Below, piece after piece: positions 5,691 through 7,723 of a stretch of 7,723 nt of DNA. Below the pieces are notes generated by a model. That model was not told the DNA's origin and did not search any database. It saw nothing but the letters and a program-made list of their open reading frames with translations. Origin of the DNA: Clostridia bacterium. Its GTDB lineage: Bacteria > Bacillota > Clostridia > Oscillospirales > UBA644. The stretch spans positions 1-7,723 of the forward strand of contig JAFPBP010000003.1 in the NCBI GenBank assembly GCA_017424085.1, given 5' to 3'. Made by a program: the position numbers and the translations under genes. The first letter of the stretch is position 1, and each line of letters opens with the position of its first letter.

Positions 5691-7019
5691 ATGTACGAAA
5701 ATCTCTCCTTCCGCGAAATCACCGACGGAGCCTTTTACGATGAATTTATCCGCCAAAACGGCGGCTCCATCATTCAGACCTACCGCTGGACCACCATCAA
5801 GACCGCTTGGACCACCCGCATGTTCATGGGCTTTTCGGGGGAAGAGCCCATCATCGCCGCCCTGTGCATGGAGCGCGCCATCCGCCCCTTGGGAAAGCTG
5901 TGGTATCTGACCGAGGGATTTATCACCAAAACCGCAGAAGAACACGTAATCAAAGGCATGACGGCATATCTGAAAACGCAGATGAAAAAATACGGCGCCT
6001 TCGGGATCTGTACCGACCCCATGATCGTCATCGACGTGGATCGGGAAGCCCAAACTCCCTCGGACCTGCTTGCCGCCATGAAGAAGGCGGGCTTCGTTCC
6101 CGAGAAGGATCCCCGCCACTACACCGTGCGCCCCTGCGTGGATATCGTAGTCCCCGTGGGAGGGAAGAGCGAGGAGGAATTGCTCGCCGCCTGCGAGAAG
6201 GGCGTGCGTCACGGCTACCGCACGGGCATTGAGGGGGGCATTCAGATCGAGGTCTTCGACGGAGATCGGCTGGACGAGCATCCCGAAGCCCTGGACACCT
6301 TCTTTGACGTGATCACCGAAACGGCGGACCGCGTGGAATTCGTTCACCGTCCCAAGGAATATTACGCCACCATCCTGCGCGCCGTGGGCAAGGACGGACA
6401 GATCATGCTTCTGTCCTTCGACCGAGATCTCAGCGACGCCCGCCGCAAGGAGCAGGAGGAGGAGATCGCGCGGCTCCAAGGCGAAATTGAGGCTGTTCTC
6501 CCCCAAAAGGGCGGAAAGCAAGCGGCGGCAGTGCTGAAAAAGCAGATCGCGGCGCTGGAAAAATCCCTTCGCACCAACCAAAAGGCGGAGGACGAGATCG
6601 TTGCCGCTGGCGTGAGCGACCGCAAGATCTATCTGGCGGCGGGGATTACCACCTATTTCGGCAAGGAATCCATCTGCCAGTACGGCGGCACGAAAAATCT
6701 GCTGAGAAACACCCTGCGCCCCACCCACGTGCTGAACGTGGAGCGGCTTCTGGAGAGCAGACGTCGGGGATGCGAAAAGCATTCCATGGGCAGAGTTGCG
6801 GGAGATCCCTACGACGAGACCCAATCCTATTACGGGCTCGTTGCCTACAAAAAGAGCTACGGCGGCAGGATCACCACCTATCCCGGAGATATGTATCTGA
6901 AGAGCGGCACGGGCTTGAAGCTTTACACCTTCACCACCCTCTTCCCCAAGATCCGCCATTTCCGCAGCCGTTTCCTGCGCCGCAGATTGAACAAACAAAA
7001 CACCGAAGGAGAGCGCTGA
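5691..7019 (+). CDS. FemAB/MurM-family peptidoglycan branching aminoacyltransferase (first copy)
   Basis: This 442-residue protein fits the Fem/MurM family, which uses aminoacyl-tRNA to add amino acids to the stem-peptide side chain of lipid II on the inner membrane face. Two GNAT-like halves can be followed. The first holds IIQTYRWTTIKTAW (27-40), RHYTVRPCVDI (142-152) and the ensuing lysine/arginine stretch. The second holds FFDVITETADR (204-214) and EYYATIL (223-229), with the closing block YYGLVAYKKSYGG (380-392) then YPGD (397-400). Between them, residues 250-305 form a charged coiled coil, like the helical arm of FemA. The C-terminal 25 residues are highly basic (FRSRFLRRRLNK), possibly for membrane contact. 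GAGG with a 9-base spacer precedes the ATG, 24 bases after the flippase stop. Which amino acid is added cannot be told. It is longer than its downstream homologue's visible part and only distantly similar to it. Confidence 0.87.
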   Translation: MYENLSFREITDGAFYDEFIRQNGGSIIQTYRWTTIKTAWTTRMFMGFSGEEPIIAALCMERAIRPLGKLWYLTEGFITKTAEEHVIKGMTAYLKTQMKKYGAFGICTDPMIVIDVDREAQTPSDLLAAMKKAGFVPEKDPRHYTVRPCVDIVVPVGGKSEEELLAACEKGVRHGYRTGIEGGIQIEVFDGDRLDEHPEALDTFFDVITETADRVEFVHRPKEYYATILRAVGKDGQIMLLSFDRDLSDARRKEQEEEIARLQGEIEAVLPQKGGKQAAAVLKKQIAALEKSLRTNQKAEDEIVAAGVSDRKIYLAAGITTYFGKESICQYGGTKNLLRNTLRPTHVLNVERLLESRRRGCEKHSMGRVAGDPYDETQSYYGLVAYKKSYGGRITTYPGDMYLKSGTGLKLYTFTTLFPKIRHFRSRFLRRRLNKQNTEGER

Positions 7020-7020
7020 G

Positions 7021-7680
7021 ATGTCTTATACCTTTACCGAGCTGACCGCCGCCGAGTTTGAGGGCTTCATTCGGGTCTTCCGCGAGACCCCCGTGTTTCA
7101 GACGCCTGCGTGGGCAAAGGTCAAGAGCGGCTGGCAGAACGCCTATTTCGGCGTAAGAGACGAAAACGGTGCCCTGTGCGGAGCGACCATGATGCTCATC
7201 CGCCGCATCGTTCCTACCTTTGCCTTCGGCTACTGTCCCCGCGGTCCGTTGCTTGATTGGAACGACAAAGAGGCTTTTGCGTGCATGACCGAAGGGTTGC
7301 GTAAATACGCCAAAAAGCACGGGGTCTGCTATGTGAAGATCGACCCGCAGATCCCCCGCTCCGTCACCCTGCCCCAGCCCGATTGCTACAATCCCTTTGC
7401 GGGCAAGGAGGAAGAATACGCCGCCGCCCACGAGGCGATTCAGGCGCTGGGCTATCGGCACAAGGGATTCTTTCCCCAGCTGAGAAGCACCATCCAGCCC
7501 CGCTTCAACACCATGATTGCCCTGAAGGATCGAAACGGCACCCCCTTGACCCCCGATCAGCTGTTGAAAAGCTACCGTCCCAAGGGAAGACGCTATCTGG
7601 GCGCATTCCCGATTGCCCGCGGCGTTCCGCCACCGTTCACCCCGCCACGGAGGAGAGCGTGGAAACCTTCGCACGGCTGA
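7021..7680 (+). CDS. FemAB/MurM-family aminoacyltransferase (second copy), apparently frameshifted and truncated by the window
   Basis: The first 190 residues are a clear FemAB-type N-terminal half: VFQTPAWAKVK (25-35), FGVRDENGALCGA (43-55), YCPRGPLLDW (71-80), VKIDPQ (105-110) and TIQPRFNTMIAL (157-168). The expected role is the same as for the preceding gene, adding a residue to the lipid II stem peptide. The ATG follows the previous stop after one base (TGA G ATG) with AAGGAG nine bases upstream, so the two are probably translationally coupled. From about residue 193 the frame turns into unrelated Pro/Arg-rich sequence and stops at 7680. The family-like continuation appears in another frame (see the entry at 7600-7723). 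The open frame of 219 residues is therefore likely an artefact of a one-base loss, either in the genome or in the assembly. The full protein would be expected to be about 330-420 residues and to run past the window end. Confidence 0.82.
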   Translation: MSYTFTELTAAEFEGFIRVFRETPVFQTPAWAKVKSGWQNAYFGVRDENGALCGATMMLIRRIVPTFAFGYCPRGPLLDWNDKEAFACMTEGLRKYAKKHGVCYVKIDPQIPRSVTLPQPDCYNPFAGKEEEYAAAHEAIQALGYRHKGFFPQLRSTIQPRFNTMIALKDRNGTPLTPDQLLKSYRPKGRRYLGAFPIARGVPPPFTPPRRRAWKPSHG

Positions 7681-7723
7681 TCCGTGCCACCGAAGCCCGT
7701 CAGAACATTCACCTGCGCGGGGA
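7600..7723 (+). other. Frame-shifted continuation of the second FemAB gene
   Basis: Reading from 7635 (frame one base earlier than the gene above) gives VHPATEESVETFARLIRATE and onward to the last base, with no stop. This matches the second FemAB half: the stretch SVETFARLIRATEAR parallels ALDTFFDVITETADR in the upstream copy. Adding one base in the region 7599-7631, for instance to the GGG at 7599-7601, joins the two parts. It also restores the same 18-residue distance from KG to the following Val as in the upstream paralogue. So a single missing base is the simplest account. Whether it is real or an error cannot be decided here. Confidence 0.75.

Noticed and set aside
5427..6998. A 523-codon open frame on the minus strand across the flippase/FemAB junction
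   Set aside because: It is antisense to two genes with clear family motifs, spans their junction, has a Gly/His/Gln/Asp-rich composition without recognisable domains, and is explained by GC-rich third positions of the real genes.
3459..7723. Possible new defence system, because SLOG domains occur in some anti-phage and toxin-like systems
   Set aside because: The SLOG protein is the stand-alone DUF1273/YpsA type, and its neighbours are envelope enzymes; there is no nuclease, cyclase, NADase or mobile context.

Overview
The window looks like ordinary chromosomal DNA of a moderately GC-rich member of the Clostridia (a gut-type Firmicute is my best guess). The signs are AGGAGG-type ribosome binding sites, near-consensus vegetative promoters, tightly packed genes, a SpoVB/YtgP-type flippase, a YpsA-like SLOG protein, FemAB-type aminoacyltransferases and an Mrp protein with an N-terminal cysteine cluster. 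This placement is inferred from gene content, not from a marker gene. I see no phage, transposon, CRISPR, tRNA or rRNA signature, and no gene-free stretch longer than 300 bases.

Layout. (1) Positions 1-886, plus strand: the 3' two-thirds of a single-chain, iron-sulfur L-serine dehydratase, cut by the window edge. (2) Positions 899-931: a strong hairpin with runs of T on both strands, serving as a shared terminator between converging genes. (3) Positions 949-3289, minus strand: a probable three-gene operon transcribed mrp -> HAD phosphatase -> SDR oxidoreductase. A near-consensus promoter lies upstream (3323-3351) and a hairpin lies between mrp and the phosphatase. (4) Positions 3290-3458: a 169-base divergent promoter region. 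(5) Positions 3459 to the window end, plus strand: a second operon of SLOG/DUF1273 protein -> MurJ-like flippase -> FemAB-like protein -> second FemAB-like protein. Gaps are 21, 24 and 1 bases, and a near-consensus promoter (3400-3428) drives it.

How the genes work together. The rightward operon reads as a cell-envelope module. FemAB-family enzymes add amino acids from aminoacyl-tRNA to the stem peptide of lipid-linked peptidoglycan precursor, and a MurJ/YtgP-type flippase moves that precursor across the membrane. The SLOG protein at the head of the operon is related to YpsA, which has been connected with cell division in Firmicutes, so it may be a regulatory partner. The leftward operon holds an iron-sulfur carrier ATPase, a HAD phosphatase with an unusual N-terminal membrane anchor, and a reductase; no shared pathway is evident.

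Points most worth a second look: the apparent one-base frameshift in the last FemAB-like gene (about 7600-7634); the membrane-anchored HAD phosphatase; the missing C-terminal cysteine in the serine dehydratase; and the SLOG gene tied to a lipid II module. I do not see a clearly new defence or mobile system.
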